This document shows, in pieces, positions 9,026 through 17,381 of a DNA stretch of 39,956 nucleotides; position 1 is the stretch's first letter, and every line of letters begins with the position of its first letter. The stretch comes from an uncultured Clostridium sp. (GTDB taxonomy: Bacteria > Bacillota > Clostridia > Lachnospirales > Lachnospiraceae), in assembly GCA_900544905.1 (NCBI GenBank), contig UQXF01000017.1, forward strand, positions 1 to 39,956, read 5' to 3'. The notes beneath the pieces are model-generated. The model was not told the origin of the DNA, ran no database searches, and saw nothing but the letters and a program-made list of their open reading frames with translations. The translations under genes were made by a program, and so were the position numbers.

Positions 9026-9448
9026 TTATCTTCCCTTCACTGCCATTTTAACTTCTGATGCTATATTTTTCAATGCTTTTCTTAGAAAGTTCATAAATAT
9101 AACAAATGGCTTCTTGAAACAGCCCTTCACCCTGTTCCAGTATGGCAGCGCCTTATTTGCAAGAAACAAAAGCAGGCGGCTCAAGGTCAGCATATATATT
9201 ACAACACCCAGAAACAATCCCAGAAAGGCATAACCCCTGAGGGCGCCCCGGTTATAATAAAACAGGGTCTTAAACACCAGCCATCCGGTCAGAATCCAGT
9301 AAGCCAAATCCTCCACATCCACCAGCCAGTCATAATGCCGGAACAGCATTCTGAAAATTCGCACTCCATCATAAACAGCCGCTAACGCTGCACCCAGCAG
9401 CAGACAGACAGTAAACAGCTCCACCTCGTCATATATCAAATCAGCCAT
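9026..9448 (-). CDS. yabQ: YabQ, spore cortex/coat biosynthesis membrane protein
   Basis: 140 aa. An integral membrane protein with hydrophobic segments at about 10-28, 48-65 and 72-98 and a basic tail; the D-x-x-R-I-F-R and DVEDLAYW motifs are characteristic of YabQ. In B. subtilis it is needed for cortex formation and is made in the mother cell. It starts 8 bp after yabP. The ribosome binding site is weak (GGTAG), so translation is probably coupled to yabP. Confidence 0.92.
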   Translation of the reverse strand: MADLIYDEVELFTVCLLLGAALAAVYDGVRIFRMLFRHYDWLVDVEDLAYWILTGWLVFKTLFYYNRGALRGYAFLGLFLGVVIYMLTLSRLLLFLANKALPYWNRVKGCFKKPFVIFMNFLRKALKNIASEVKMAVKGR

Positions 9449-9456
9449 GCCGCTAC

Positions 9457-9741
9457 CTACTTAAAAAGGCGGTTAAACAATCCATTCTCGCCCTTAAGTC
9501 CCGGCTTTAAATCGGAATAGGTAAAGGAATCCACTCTGCCGTCAACCTCCACCTCTCCTTTGTCCAGGGTGAGCTTTGTTACATTTAAGTCTGTCCCCTT
9601 AATCAACAGCACGCCCTGCTCCGTCTCCAACAAAACCTCATTGGGGTCAAAGGAAATTACGGCATTTACCCCGGTAACCAGCCCTGAACCACGGTTATTT
9701 AACGTAATCTTATGCCCCTTTATACTGCGAGCCTCCTCCAT
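9457..9741 (-). CDS. yabP: YabP, sporulation protein
   Basis: 94 aa, usual length. A compact all-beta protein with the YabP/YqfC-family pattern: HKITLNNR near the start, a GV..V.SFD strand and a central LLIKGTDL segment. The biochemical role is not known; in the family it belongs to the sporulation regulon and is coupled to yabQ. The ATG follows AAGGTGATATC. I could not find a convincing sigma-E promoter in the 77-bp gap to rqcP. Confidence 0.92.
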   Translation of the reverse strand: MEEARSIKGHKITLNNRGSGLVTGVNAVISFDPNEVLLETEQGVLLIKGTDLNVTKLTLDKGEVEVDGRVDSFTYSDLKPGLKGENGLFNRLFK

Positions 9742-9818
9742 GATATCACCTTCCCTGCCAGATAAATTTTTCTTGTAATCCTATCTTATGACAGGGAGGA
9801 CTGAAAAATGCTACTGAA

Positions 9819-10058
9819 TTACAGATACTTAAACATATCCTTTGCATCCTCCTTCTTTGTGGAATCTGCAATCTGTGTGACCTCCACAGCTACACTTTTA
9901 TTTCCAAATTCAATATCAATCCGGTCTCCAACCTTCACATCAGCAGAAGCCTTTGCCACCTTGCCATTTACCATAACCCTGCCCGCATCACAGGCATCAT
10001 TGGCAACGGTTCTTCTCTTGATAATTCTGGACACCTTTAAATATTTATCTAACCGCAT
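9819..10058 (-). CDS. rqcP: RqcP, S4-domain RNA-binding ribosome quality-control factor
   Basis: 79 aa, an almost bare S4 domain: MRLDKYLKVSRIIKRRT at the start and GRVMVNGKVAK in the RNA-binding loop. RqcP (YabO) holds the P-site tRNA on stalled 50S subunits while RqcH adds alanine tails. The ATG at 10058 follows AAAGGAG; a longer in-frame start at 10127 reads through the hup terminator and was rejected. Neighbours hup upstream and yabP downstream match the usual Firmicutes order. Confidence 0.93.
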   Translation of the reverse strand: MRLDKYLKVSRIIKRRTVANDACDAGRVMVNGKVAKASADVKVGDRIDIEFGNKSVAVEVTQIADSTKKEDAKDMFKYL

Positions 10059-10101
10059 ATATTCTCCTTTCCAAACCGGATAATATTTTGTACAGCAAAC
10101 G

Positions 10102-10140
10102 TATAAAAGGGCTGTCGCTCTCAGCAACAGCCCTTTTATA
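10102..10140 (-). terminator. intrinsic terminator after hup
   Basis: A perfect 14-bp stem (TATAAAAGGGCTGT and its complement) with an 11-nt loop lies 17 bp after the hup stop. The lower stem is A/U-rich, so it could work in both directions, but hup is the only gene feeding it. It stands only 44 bp before the rqcP start. Confidence 0.85.
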
Positions 10141-10157
10141 CATTTAACAAAATCAAA

Positions 10158-10433
10158 TTATTTGTTAACAACTTCCTTTAAAGCCTTACCAGCCTTAAAC
10201 TTAGGAGCCTTAGAAGCAGGAATCTTCATAGCCTTACCAGTCTTAGGATTTCTACCCTCTCTAGCCGGTCTGTCAACTACTTCAAAAGTACCGAAGCCAA
10301 CTAACTGGATTTTCTCGCCCTTTGTTAATTCGTCTGCTACTACATCAGTGAAAGCCTTTAATGCCTTCTCAGCGTCTTTCTTAGATAATTCAGTCTTCTC
10401 AGCGATAGCTGCTACTAACTCTGTTTTGTTCAT
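10158..10433 (-). CDS. hup: HU-family nucleoid DNA-binding protein
   Basis: 91 aa, standard length. A dimeric histone-like protein that bends DNA. The signature GFGTFEV followed by R-x-AREGRNPKTG (the DNA-binding beta arm) lies at about 46-68. The codon use looks more biased than in the neighbouring genes, as in a highly expressed gene. AGGAGG is 10 nt before the ATG. The gene has a near-consensus promoter, a 5'-end leader hairpin and a strong terminator. Confidence 0.98.
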   Translation of the reverse strand: MNKTELVAAIAEKTELSKKDAEKALKAFTDVVADELTKGEKIQLVGFGTFEVVDRPAREGRNPKTGKAMKIPASKAPKFKAGKALKEVVNK

Positions 10434-10479
10434 AGGAATAGTTCCTCCTCTTAAATATTATATAGTATTGCTTTAAAAC

Positions 10480-10498
10480 CTTGCCTCCAACAGGCAAG
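10480..10498 (-). other. leader hairpin at the 5' end of hup mRNA
   Basis: CTTGCC and GGCAAG form a perfect 6-bp stem with a 7-nt loop. It begins a few bases after the predicted transcription start (about 10503) and lies well before the ribosome binding site, which suggests a 5' stabilising hairpin. Confidence 0.45.
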
Positions 10499-10509
10499 TC
10501 CTAGTAGTA

Positions 10510-10538
10510 GTTATACTCGTTTACCCCATATTTGTCAA
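10510..10538 (-). promoter_or_regulatory. strong sigma-A promoter of hup
   Basis: Minus strand: perfect -35 TTGACA (10538-10533), 17-bp spacer, -10 TATAAC (10515-10510). The leader is about 70 nt. The rest of the gap up to spoVT (10539-10745) is AT-rich; I see no gene and no convincing terminator there. Confidence 0.85.
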
Positions 10539-10745
10539 GCAAATAGCCATATTCTTAGTTTTTTTGTACAAAATAGTAGAATTTTCCAGAATGAATTTCC
10601 ACAAAATCTATTCAAATTGCTAGTTCCTATTGTGGTTTTTCTACATATTCCGACTGTTTTTTTGTGCATATTTCCTTTTTTCTTCCATTCAAATCTTTTG
10701 CTAAAAATTGGAAAATTCCTTGTTTTTCCTACATTTTGGGTATTT

Positions 10746-11294
10746 TTATCCCTCCATCTGCTTGCCCAAAAAGTTTGCTGCAATAATAGCAGCTTTCCTC
10801 TCTGTGTCTGTAAGAGGAGTTCTGCCATCCTTATTCAGGATAATAACGGAGCCAATGGCATCTCCCTCACAGATAATGGTCTGGACAATCTGTCCCTCAT
10901 AGATATCATCATTTTCTCCGGTAATCTGGATATATTTTTTCTCACCTTTTTTCGCCATGATTGCCTCACGGTCATTAATGGCTTCCTCCAATTCCTTATG
11001 GAGAGGCTTTCCTATCAAATCCTTCTTAGGCATTCCGGACACTGCAATAATCTGGTCCCTGTCCGTCACACATACCGGACAGCCCAAAATCTGCGCTGTT
11101 GCATCTACATACTCCTGGGCAAAAATACTAAGCTCGCCTATTGGCGAATATTTCTTAAGAACAATCTCGCCATCTTTATCCGTAAAAATTTCAAGCGGGT
11201 CTCCCTCCCGAATCCGGAGAGTCCTCCGAATCTCCTTTGGCACCACGATACGTCCAAGCTCGTCTATGCGGCGTACAATTCCTGTTGCTTTCAT
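10746..11294 (-). CDS. spoVT: SpoVT, AbrB-type sporulation regulator
   Basis: 182 aa, standard length. The N-terminal swapped-hairpin AbrB domain (MKATGIVRRIDELGRIVVPKEIRR) is followed by a GAF-like domain (about 55-178). In B. subtilis SpoVT is a forespore regulator that tunes sigma-G genes and germination. GGAGG precedes the ATG by 9 nt. A sigma-G-like promoter lies about 90 bp upstream. It is monocistronic here, facing the end of a HAD phosphatase gene. Confidence 0.95.
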   Translation of the reverse strand: MKATGIVRRIDELGRIVVPKEIRRTLRIREGDPLEIFTDKDGEIVLKKYSPIGELSIFAQEYVDATAQILGCPVCVTDRDQIIAVSGMPKKDLIGKPLHKELEEAINDREAIMAKKGEKKYIQITGENDDIYEGQIVQTIICEGDAIGSVIILNKDGRTPLTDTERKAAIIAANFLGKQMEG

Positions 11295-11392
11295 GAATCA
11301 ATTCCTCCATTTATTGTAATTAGATAATGGAACATCATCTCCTGCAAAGAGCTTTCGCTGCACCATTGCAATGGACGTTCCAAAGATAGTCA

Positions 11393-11422
11393 TAGTATTT
11401 GTCAAAAGGAGGAATGTATGCG
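11393..11422 (-). promoter_or_regulatory. candidate sigma-G promoter of spoVT
   Basis: Minus strand: CGCATA (11422-11417; consensus TGMATA), 17-bp spacer, AATACTA (11399-11393; consensus CATAMTA). Each hexamer or heptamer misses one base. spoVT is a sigma-G gene in B. subtilis, which supports the call. Confidence 0.45.
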
Positions 11423-11458
11423 TGAATTTGGAAATTTGTAATTTTTTATAACAGCAAT

Positions 11459-12097
11459 TTACGAAAAGATTTCTTTTACACGCTCCGGCAGCTCTGCAAT
11501 ACACCGGATTGCCGGAACATCCTCTGCCACTGTGCCAAAACCGTAGGCGGCATGGATAAACTTTACTCCTGCCTCCCTGCTGGCATCATAGTCTCCCTGA
11601 ATATCTCCCACATAAACCGAATCCGTAAGTCCATTTCGCTCTGTTAATCCGCGAATATTGTCACCTTTTTTCAATCCATTATTTCCATAACATTCTATAT
11701 CCTCAAAATAATGGCCAAATCCATAGTATTCCAGAAAGGCTTCTATGTAACCGCTCTGGCAGTTACTTACAATATACAGGGGATATTCTGCATACAGCCT
11801 TTTTAATGTGTTCTCCAGTTCATCATATAAAATCCCGCCATGTTCTCTGAGATATTCATTCTCATATGCACAGCATTTTTCCAGCAGTTCCATCCTCTGC
11901 GCCTCCGGAAGCTCCGGAAACAGTGCCTCTGCCAGCTTATCCATGGTTTTACCCATGACGCTTTGAATTTCCTCTGCCGTAATCACTCTGTCCGGCGTAT
12001 ACTCCTGCGCAACAATGCAGTTCCAGGATTGTGCCACCCCTTCTGCGGAATCCCACAATGTTCCATCCATATCAAAAATAATTCCCTGCTTTTTCAT
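11459..12097 (-). CDS. HAD-superfamily phosphatase (phosphoglycolate phosphatase-like)
   Basis: 212 aa. The HAD motif I is FDMDGT (Asp 9 nucleophile, Asp 11 acid/base), followed by an alpha-helical cap region. Motif II is a YIVSNCQ strand, and motif IV is YVGDIQGDYDA near residue 163. This pattern is that of small-molecule phosphatases such as Gph and beta-phosphoglucomutase relatives; the substrate cannot be read. It starts 42 bp after sbcC on the same strand and is probably the last gene of that transcript. Confidence 0.85.
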   Translation of the reverse strand: MKKQGIIFDMDGTLWDSAEGVAQSWNCIVAQEYTPDRVITAEEIQSVMGKTMDKLAEALFPELPEAQRMELLEKCCAYENEYLREHGGILYDELENTLKRLYAEYPLYIVSNCQSGYIEAFLEYYGFGHYFEDIECYGNNGLKKGDNIRGLTERNGLTDSVYVGDIQGDYDASREAGVKFIHAAYGFGTVAEDVPAIRCIAELPERVKEIFS

Positions 12098-12139
12098 ATT
12101 GCCACCATTTCCTTCCTGTTTTCCTTTTATTTAACCTGT

Positions 12140-14950
12140 CTATTCTATGCAGACTGTACTGCCTTTTGCATAATTTTTTTTGACTACAATCTGCTTATCA
12201 ATGCGCTGTTTTAACTCTGTCACATGGGATATCACTCCCACCAGACGGTTTCCCTCCGTCAGGCTTCCGAGAACCTGAATTGCCTTTGAAAGGGTCTCAT
12301 CATCCAGAGAGCCAAAGCCCTCGTCCACAAACATAGTGTCAAGCCGTATTCCTCCGGCAGCCATCTGAATCTCATCCGAAAGTCCTAATGCCAGGGACAG
12401 GGACGCCATAAAGGATTCCCCTCCGGATAACGTCTGCACGCCTCTTACCGAACCATTATAATGGTCCATTACATCCAGCTCCAGTCCGGACTGGCTTCTC
12501 TGGTTGCTGGCGCCTTTCTTGCGTACCAGCTCGTATTGTCCATCTGTCATTTTCAGCAGGCGTATATTTGCCCTGGATAAAATCCTGTCAAAATAAGTCA
12601 TCTGAATGTAGGTTTCCAGCATAATTTTATCTCTGCCTGCCAGTCCTCCGTTTGCCGTATCGGACAGGGCTTTCATTATCTGATACCCTTTTTCCGTCTC
12701 CTCTAACTGCTTCCACTCCCTTTGGAGCCTGTCTCTGATATCCAGATTTGCCTGATACCGGGAGGCTATATCTTCCTTGCTGCCCTGCTTTCGTTTCTGC
12801 TCTGCGTCAATCTCCCTGCGCTGCTGCTTCAAAAACTCCAAATCCTGTTTCCCGCCGGCTGACAGCTGCTTTATAAGTATCTTTTTCTGCCCTTCCTGTT
12901 CCCTTAAGGCACTCTCACATTTTGCAAGTGCCTCTGCCGATGTCTTCGCCAGCTTTTCTAAATGCTCCTCTTCCTTCTCTAACCGGGTAAGCTCTGCTCT
13001 GGCAGCCGGTTCATTTTCAAACAACAGGCTTTCTGTAAGCTCTGCCAGCTGTTCCCGCCATTGTACCAGACAGGTTTCAAGCTTTGTCTGCTGTTCCTGA
13101 TATTCAAAACTCTGTTTTTCCAGCTCTTCCAGGATTTTTGTAACCTCCGGCAGCTTCCCGGCGGCATCCGTATAAATCTTCTCCCGCTGTTCACACTCCT
13201 TCAGCATGGCATTTAAAGAATCTGTTTCTTCTTCCAGAACACGCTTCTGCCGCTGTACCAAACTTTCCAGCTCTTCCATGGATGCCAAGCTTAAGTCCCC
13301 AGCTGCCAGAACACCGTCTGCCGCCGTCCCGGACAGATTTTTTATCTCTTCCCGGATATCCTGCTCCATATGCTTAAGCTTCTCCTCCTGTCTTCCGGCA
13401 TCCATACTGCTCTCTTCTCTTTCCTTTTCAAATGCCTCCAGCTTCCTTTTCTCCTCGTCAAGCAGCTCCTTGGAGGGTACTTCCCTGTGGACATCTGCGG
13501 GATGGGGATGCTCCACAGAACCACATACCGGGCAGGGAGCTCCCTCCTTTAGGGTCTGCGCCAGAACACCTGCCTGGGCATCATAAAACAGTCTTTCCTT
13601 TTCCTGAAAATCCTGTCTTATTTCCTCACACCGCTCCGCCTTCTCCAGATACCGTTTTTTTGCCTGCTCCGCTGTTTTTCCCTGTTTCCTGTATTCCCTT
13701 TGCTTTTTTTCAAGCCCTGCAACCGCTGCAAAATGAGTCTGTGTCTTGTAAAGTACTCCCTCCGTCCGTACCCTCTCTTTTCCGGCATCCTTTTCCCGTT
13801 CCATGGTCTCCTTAAGGACGGCAATCTGTCTGCCGCTTTCTTCCCTTTTCTCCAAGGTTCTCTGCCTGTTCGTTTTCAATGCCACAAGCTCCTGTTCCTT
13901 TTTCCCAATCTCTCCGGTGAGCTCTGACTGCCTTTTATAATCGGAAAGCTTTTCTGTAATCCGGATTCTCTGTGCTGCTAGTTCTTTACAGCGCCCTGCT
14001 TCCCTGGCAGCAGAATCCGCCGCCTGCTTTCGCTCTTCTGCCTCCTGCTGTAAGGATGAGATGGTGCGCTCTGTTTTTTCCAGATTCTTTTCTGCCTTTT
14101 CAAGCTCTGACGCCGCGCCGATTCTCTTATCCAGCTCTGCAAGGCTTTTCTGTAATGTCCCGACTGCTTTTTCGTAATCCCGTACCAGCTTCTTATCCTC
14201 TGCCAGAATATTCTCCAGCAAATCCATCAGGTCGTCCTTCGATACCAGTCCCTCTGCATTTTTAAGGTTCTCCAGCTCCTGAAAACAGGCAGAAGCACCA
14301 TCGCACCGGATTCCCTCTGCAAACTGCCGGATTCTCTGCATAAGCTGCTGATACATATTATTATTCTTCAAAAATTCTGATTTTAATCTGTCCTGTAAAT
14401 CCTTATATTGCTTGGTGCAAAAAATGTCCCTGAAAATGGCTTCCCTCTCTTTCGTGCTTGCCATTAACAATTTCCGGAATTCTCCCTGCGCCAGCATTGC
14501 AATCTGTGTAAACTGGTTTCTGTCTAATCCGATAATCCGGGTAACCGCCTTCGTCACCTCCGAAGCCTTTGTCACCGGCTGTCTGTCATCTGAATACTCC
14601 AGCACCGCCTCTGCCTTCTGGGTTGTCATTCCCTCACCCCTTCCCTTGGGGCGCAGATATTCCGGATTTCTCCGTACCTTATACTGTTTTTCCTGATAAG
14701 AAAATGTGAGCTCCACAAAGGTTTTTGTCTCCATACTGGCATATTTGCTCCGGAACATGTTACTCTCCCGGTAATCCCCGCTTGCCTCACCATAAAGGGC
14801 AAAGGTTATGGCGTCAAATATGGTAGTCTTTCCTGCGCCGGTATCGCCGGTAATTAAGTAAAGTCCCTGGGTGCCAAGCTTTGAAAAATCAATGGTCACC
14901 TCCTCTGCAAAAGGGCCAAAGGCTGAAATAATTAATTTTTCCGGTCTCAT
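12140..14950 (-). CDS. sbcC: SbcC, ATPase subunit of the SbcCD (Rad50/Mre11) nuclease
   Basis: 936 aa. Walker A GDTGAGKT is at 35-42. Two long coiled-coil arms rich in Glu, Lys and Gln flank a zinc hook CPVCG (Cys at about 473 and 476). The ABC signature LSGGES is near 840 and Walker B VDEGFGSLDDE near 875. The complex opens and degrades hairpins and protein-blocked DNA ends. The start overlaps the sbcD stop by 4 bp (ATGA), so translation is coupled. Confidence 0.97.
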   Translation of the reverse strand: MRPEKLIISAFGPFAEEVTIDFSKLGTQGLYLITGDTGAGKTTIFDAITFALYGEASGDYRESNMFRSKYASMETKTFVELTFSYQEKQYKVRRNPEYLRPKGRGEGMTTQKAEAVLEYSDDRQPVTKASEVTKAVTRIIGLDRNQFTQIAMLAQGEFRKLLMASTKEREAIFRDIFCTKQYKDLQDRLKSEFLKNNNMYQQLMQRIRQFAEGIRCDGASACFQELENLKNAEGLVSKDDLMDLLENILAEDKKLVRDYEKAVGTLQKSLAELDKRIGAASELEKAEKNLEKTERTISSLQQEAEERKQAADSAAREAGRCKELAAQRIRITEKLSDYKRQSELTGEIGKKEQELVALKTNRQRTLEKREESGRQIAVLKETMEREKDAGKERVRTEGVLYKTQTHFAAVAGLEKKQREYRKQGKTAEQAKKRYLEKAERCEEIRQDFQEKERLFYDAQAGVLAQTLKEGAPCPVCGSVEHPHPADVHREVPSKELLDEEKRKLEAFEKEREESSMDAGRQEEKLKHMEQDIREEIKNLSGTAADGVLAAGDLSLASMEELESLVQRQKRVLEEETDSLNAMLKECEQREKIYTDAAGKLPEVTKILEELEKQSFEYQEQQTKLETCLVQWREQLAELTESLLFENEPAARAELTRLEKEEEHLEKLAKTSAEALAKCESALREQEGQKKILIKQLSAGGKQDLEFLKQQRREIDAEQKRKQGSKEDIASRYQANLDIRDRLQREWKQLEETEKGYQIMKALSDTANGGLAGRDKIMLETYIQMTYFDRILSRANIRLLKMTDGQYELVRKKGASNQRSQSGLELDVMDHYNGSVRGVQTLSGGESFMASLSLALGLSDEIQMAAGGIRLDTMFVDEGFGSLDDETLSKAIQVLGSLTEGNRLVGVISHVTELKQRIDKQIVVKKNYAKGSTVCIE

Positions 14951-16107
14951 CTTTCATCCCCCCATATCTGCTCCATCATAGCCTCCACTATCCGGCTTTG
15001 TTCCGGGGTCATAGGCTGATTATTCTGCATCTCATAAAATTCCGTAAAGTATTCCATGGGACTTTTATCCGCCGCCGTCTCCACTGACTGTACTGCACCG
15101 TTGCTCTTCGTTCTGGTATTTTCATATTCCAGCTTCATAATATTGGGATATACCGTGCGCAGTCTTCCCATAACCTCAGGAAGCTCCTCCTCGTCCGTCA
15201 GGATAACCTTCAGATAATCCTCTCTATTGCTGTTTTTATAATAATCCCTTGCCATCAGGGCTTCATAGCTTCCCTTTATCTGCCGCATATCATGCTTCGG
15301 CACAACCGGTATCGTCTCAATGGACACATTTCCCTTTTCCTTCACCTCCACTAAGGTAATGGATTTTTCATGATTGCACTCGGAAAAGGAATATTTCAGC
15401 AGGGTTCCTGCATAGCGGATGGTGTCCCTTGTCATGCTCTGGGGACCATGGATATGCCCCAATGCGACATAATCAAAATCTTTAAATAAGGAAGCGTCCA
15501 CATTATCCAGGCCTCCCACCGACAAATCCTCTGAGTCACATCTTGATGCGCCGGTAACCAGCTGGTGGGCAACCAATACATTCCGCTCCCCGGCATGAAT
15601 ATCCGCACGCTTCAGCACCGTCTCTATTGCCTGCTGATAGGTCTGTATCTCCTCCGGCTCCACACCGTCTTCCTGCTGCCGGCAGAGACTTCTTCTCACA
15701 TGTACCGGTTTCACAAAGGGCAGGAGATACAGATTCAGCTTTCCGTAGTCATCCTCCAGTACAACCGGTTCCAGGGTGCCATCATACAGCGCAGATACAT
15801 ATATCCTGCTTTGCTTTAATAAATCCGCCCCAAAAGCAAGACGCTCCCCGCTGTCATGATTCCCGCTTACCATATAGACCGGCAGCTTCCTCCTGGAAAG
15901 CTCCGTTAAAAACCAGTCCAGCAGCTGTACTGCCTCTGTTGCCGGAACTGCCTTGTCATAGATGTCACCTGCCAGAATCACCCCGTCCGGCTTTCTCTGC
16001 TCCGCCGTGGCAAGCACCTGCTCTAACACATATCTCTGCTCCTCCAGCATGGAAAATTCATTTACTTTTTTACCGATATGCAAATCCGCTAAATGTATAA
16101 ACCGCAT
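14947..16107 (-). CDS. sbcD: SbcD, Mre11-type nuclease subunit
   Basis: 386 aa. A metallophosphoesterase with metal-binding motifs in order: DLHIG (8-12), AGDIYD, SGNHDSGERL and GHIHGPQ, followed by the capping and SbcC-binding region. It is the manganese-dependent nuclease of SbcCD. The start at 16107 follows AGGAGG. It begins 13 bp after the stop of the acyl-CoA ligase homologue, so it may be transcribed from the biotin-controlled promoter as well as from any promoter of its own. Confidence 0.97.
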   Translation of the reverse strand: MRFIHLADLHIGKKVNEFSMLEEQRYVLEQVLATAEQRKPDGVILAGDIYDKAVPATEAVQLLDWFLTELSRRKLPVYMVSGNHDSGERLAFGADLLKQSRIYVSALYDGTLEPVVLEDDYGKLNLYLLPFVKPVHVRRSLCRQQEDGVEPEEIQTYQQAIETVLKRADIHAGERNVLVAHQLVTGASRCDSEDLSVGGLDNVDASLFKDFDYVALGHIHGPQSMTRDTIRYAGTLLKYSFSECNHEKSITLVEVKEKGNVSIETIPVVPKHDMRQIKGSYEALMARDYYKNSNREDYLKVILTDEEELPEVMGRLRTVYPNIMKLEYENTRTKSNGAVQSVETAADKSPMEYFTEFYEMQNNQPMTPEQSRIVEAMMEQIWGDER

Positions 16108-16120
16108 TGCCGCCTCCTGA

Positions 16121-17332
16121 TTACAAATTTCTCTTTACTTTTCCGCTGTCTGTTCTGGGCAGCTGTTTTACATGAATAAATTTCTTTGGAATCTGCTGCT
16201 CCGGCAATACCCGCTTCAGGCTTTTTCTCACCTCTGCCACCGCTGCAAACTGCTCCCCTCTCTCATAAAATGCCACCAGAACATCCCTGTCCTTTTCCCT
16301 CTCTGTCTTTACCAGGACTTCCGATATATCCAGCGCCTTCCGCATAGCCTGCTCTATGGCATAGGCTGAGCATTTTTTCCCATTTACATTCAACAGGTCA
16401 TCCCGTCTGCCGTCAAAATAGAATTTCCCCTCCGTATCCGCATGTCCCAAATCATTTGTGCAGAAAGGATGCTCCATTCCAATCATACCATACCGGCTAT
16501 CCACATAAAATACATTTTCCCTTATGGTCACCTCTACCTGGGGAAATGCCCAGCCCACCAGGGAAGAATCCTCCGTCATATCCTCCTCATGGAGATAGGT
16601 GATATAATTTGCCTCGCTGGAGCCATAGTACAGCGTCACCTTCATTTCCGGAAAACATTTCTTCACCCGGTTAAGCTCCCGGATTCCAAAGGACTGGGAG
16701 CCTGTGACAAAATGCTTCACCCCGGTGCAGGGACTTTTAACCACCCTGCAGAGTGCAAGCATTTTCGCCGGAATCAGGTAAACGGCATCCGCCATATACT
16801 CCTGAATCAGGGAATGCCAGTACCGGGGGGCAAACCGCTTCGTTGCCACCACTGTCCCTCCCACCGAAAACAATGCCATATAGAGATTTAAATTTCCCGT
16901 AAACGCAAGGGAGCCCTGGGCAAACATAACCGTATCCTCCGTCATGGAAAATATCTTATTCTGACACGGGAAAAAATCAGCCCAGCTCTCATAGGTGCGG
17001 AACAGTACCTTATGTCCCCCTGTGGTTCCGGAGGTCAGCACACCCATTACAGCATGCTTTGGAACCGCTGTCCCTTTCAGCGCCTCTATTTCCCTCTCCG
17101 GCGTTGTGTCCGGTACAAGCACCGGCACACCGGCGCCTCCCTGGCAGGCAATAAATGCCGCCAGCTCCCCTGCAATGGTTTTCCGCCGGAGGAACACAAG
17201 CCTGTTCTTCTCCAGTCCTTTCCTCTCCTGCTCTGCCAGCTTTAAAAGCTGACCGTAGGTTACCACATTCCCGTCCTCTATTATCATAATTTTGTCCGGA
17301 TTTTGCTTTTCCAGCATATCTCTGTAATTCAT
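16121..17332 (-). CDS. AMP-binding acyl-CoA/acyl-acid ligase (YhfT-like)
   Basis: 403 aa, about 100 residues shorter than a typical ANL ligase, with a reduced N-terminal domain. It would activate a carboxylic acid as acyl-AMP and then transfer it to CoA or another thiol. Visible motifs are LTSGTTGGHK (99-108), YYGSSEA, the hinge GRRDDLLNVNGKK and the catalytic C-terminal Lys in DSGKVKR (about 398). The gene set bioY + thiolase + ligase matches the BirA-controlled yhfU-yhfS-yhfT operon of B. subtilis, whose reaction is unknown; the acid may be a biotin precursor or vitamer (inference). It is 49 bp after the thiolase gene. Confidence 0.85.
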   Translation of the reverse strand: MNYRDMLEKQNPDKIMIIEDGNVVTYGQLLKLAEQERKGLEKNRLVFLRRKTIAGELAAFIACQGGAGVPVLVPDTTPEREIEALKGTAVPKHAVMGVLTSGTTGGHKVLFRTYESWADFFPCQNKIFSMTEDTVMFAQGSLAFTGNLNLYMALFSVGGTVVATKRFAPRYWHSLIQEYMADAVYLIPAKMLALCRVVKSPCTGVKHFVTGSQSFGIRELNRVKKCFPEMKVTLYYGSSEANYITYLHEEDMTEDSSLVGWAFPQVEVTIRENVFYVDSRYGMIGMEHPFCTNDLGHADTEGKFYFDGRRDDLLNVNGKKCSAYAIEQAMRKALDISEVLVKTEREKDRDVLVAFYERGEQFAAVAEVRKSLKRVLPEQQIPKKFIHVKQLPRTDSGKVKRNL

Positions 17333-17381
17333 ACTTATCCCGCCTGCAATGAACGCTTCCTTCTATACCTATACGCTTCTT

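Noticed and set aside
9742..9818. Sigma-E type promoter before yabP (GTCATAA present)
   Set aside because: No matching -10 CATA element at the proper distance.
10535..10828. 97-codon minus-strand frame after spoVT
   Set aside because: It runs out of frame through the end of spoVT and AT-rich sequence and includes the hup -35 region; no start signal.
10617..11327. 236-codon open frame on the plus strand
   Set aside because: It covers the non-coding spoVT downstream region and the reverse of spoVT, and its composition is not protein-like.
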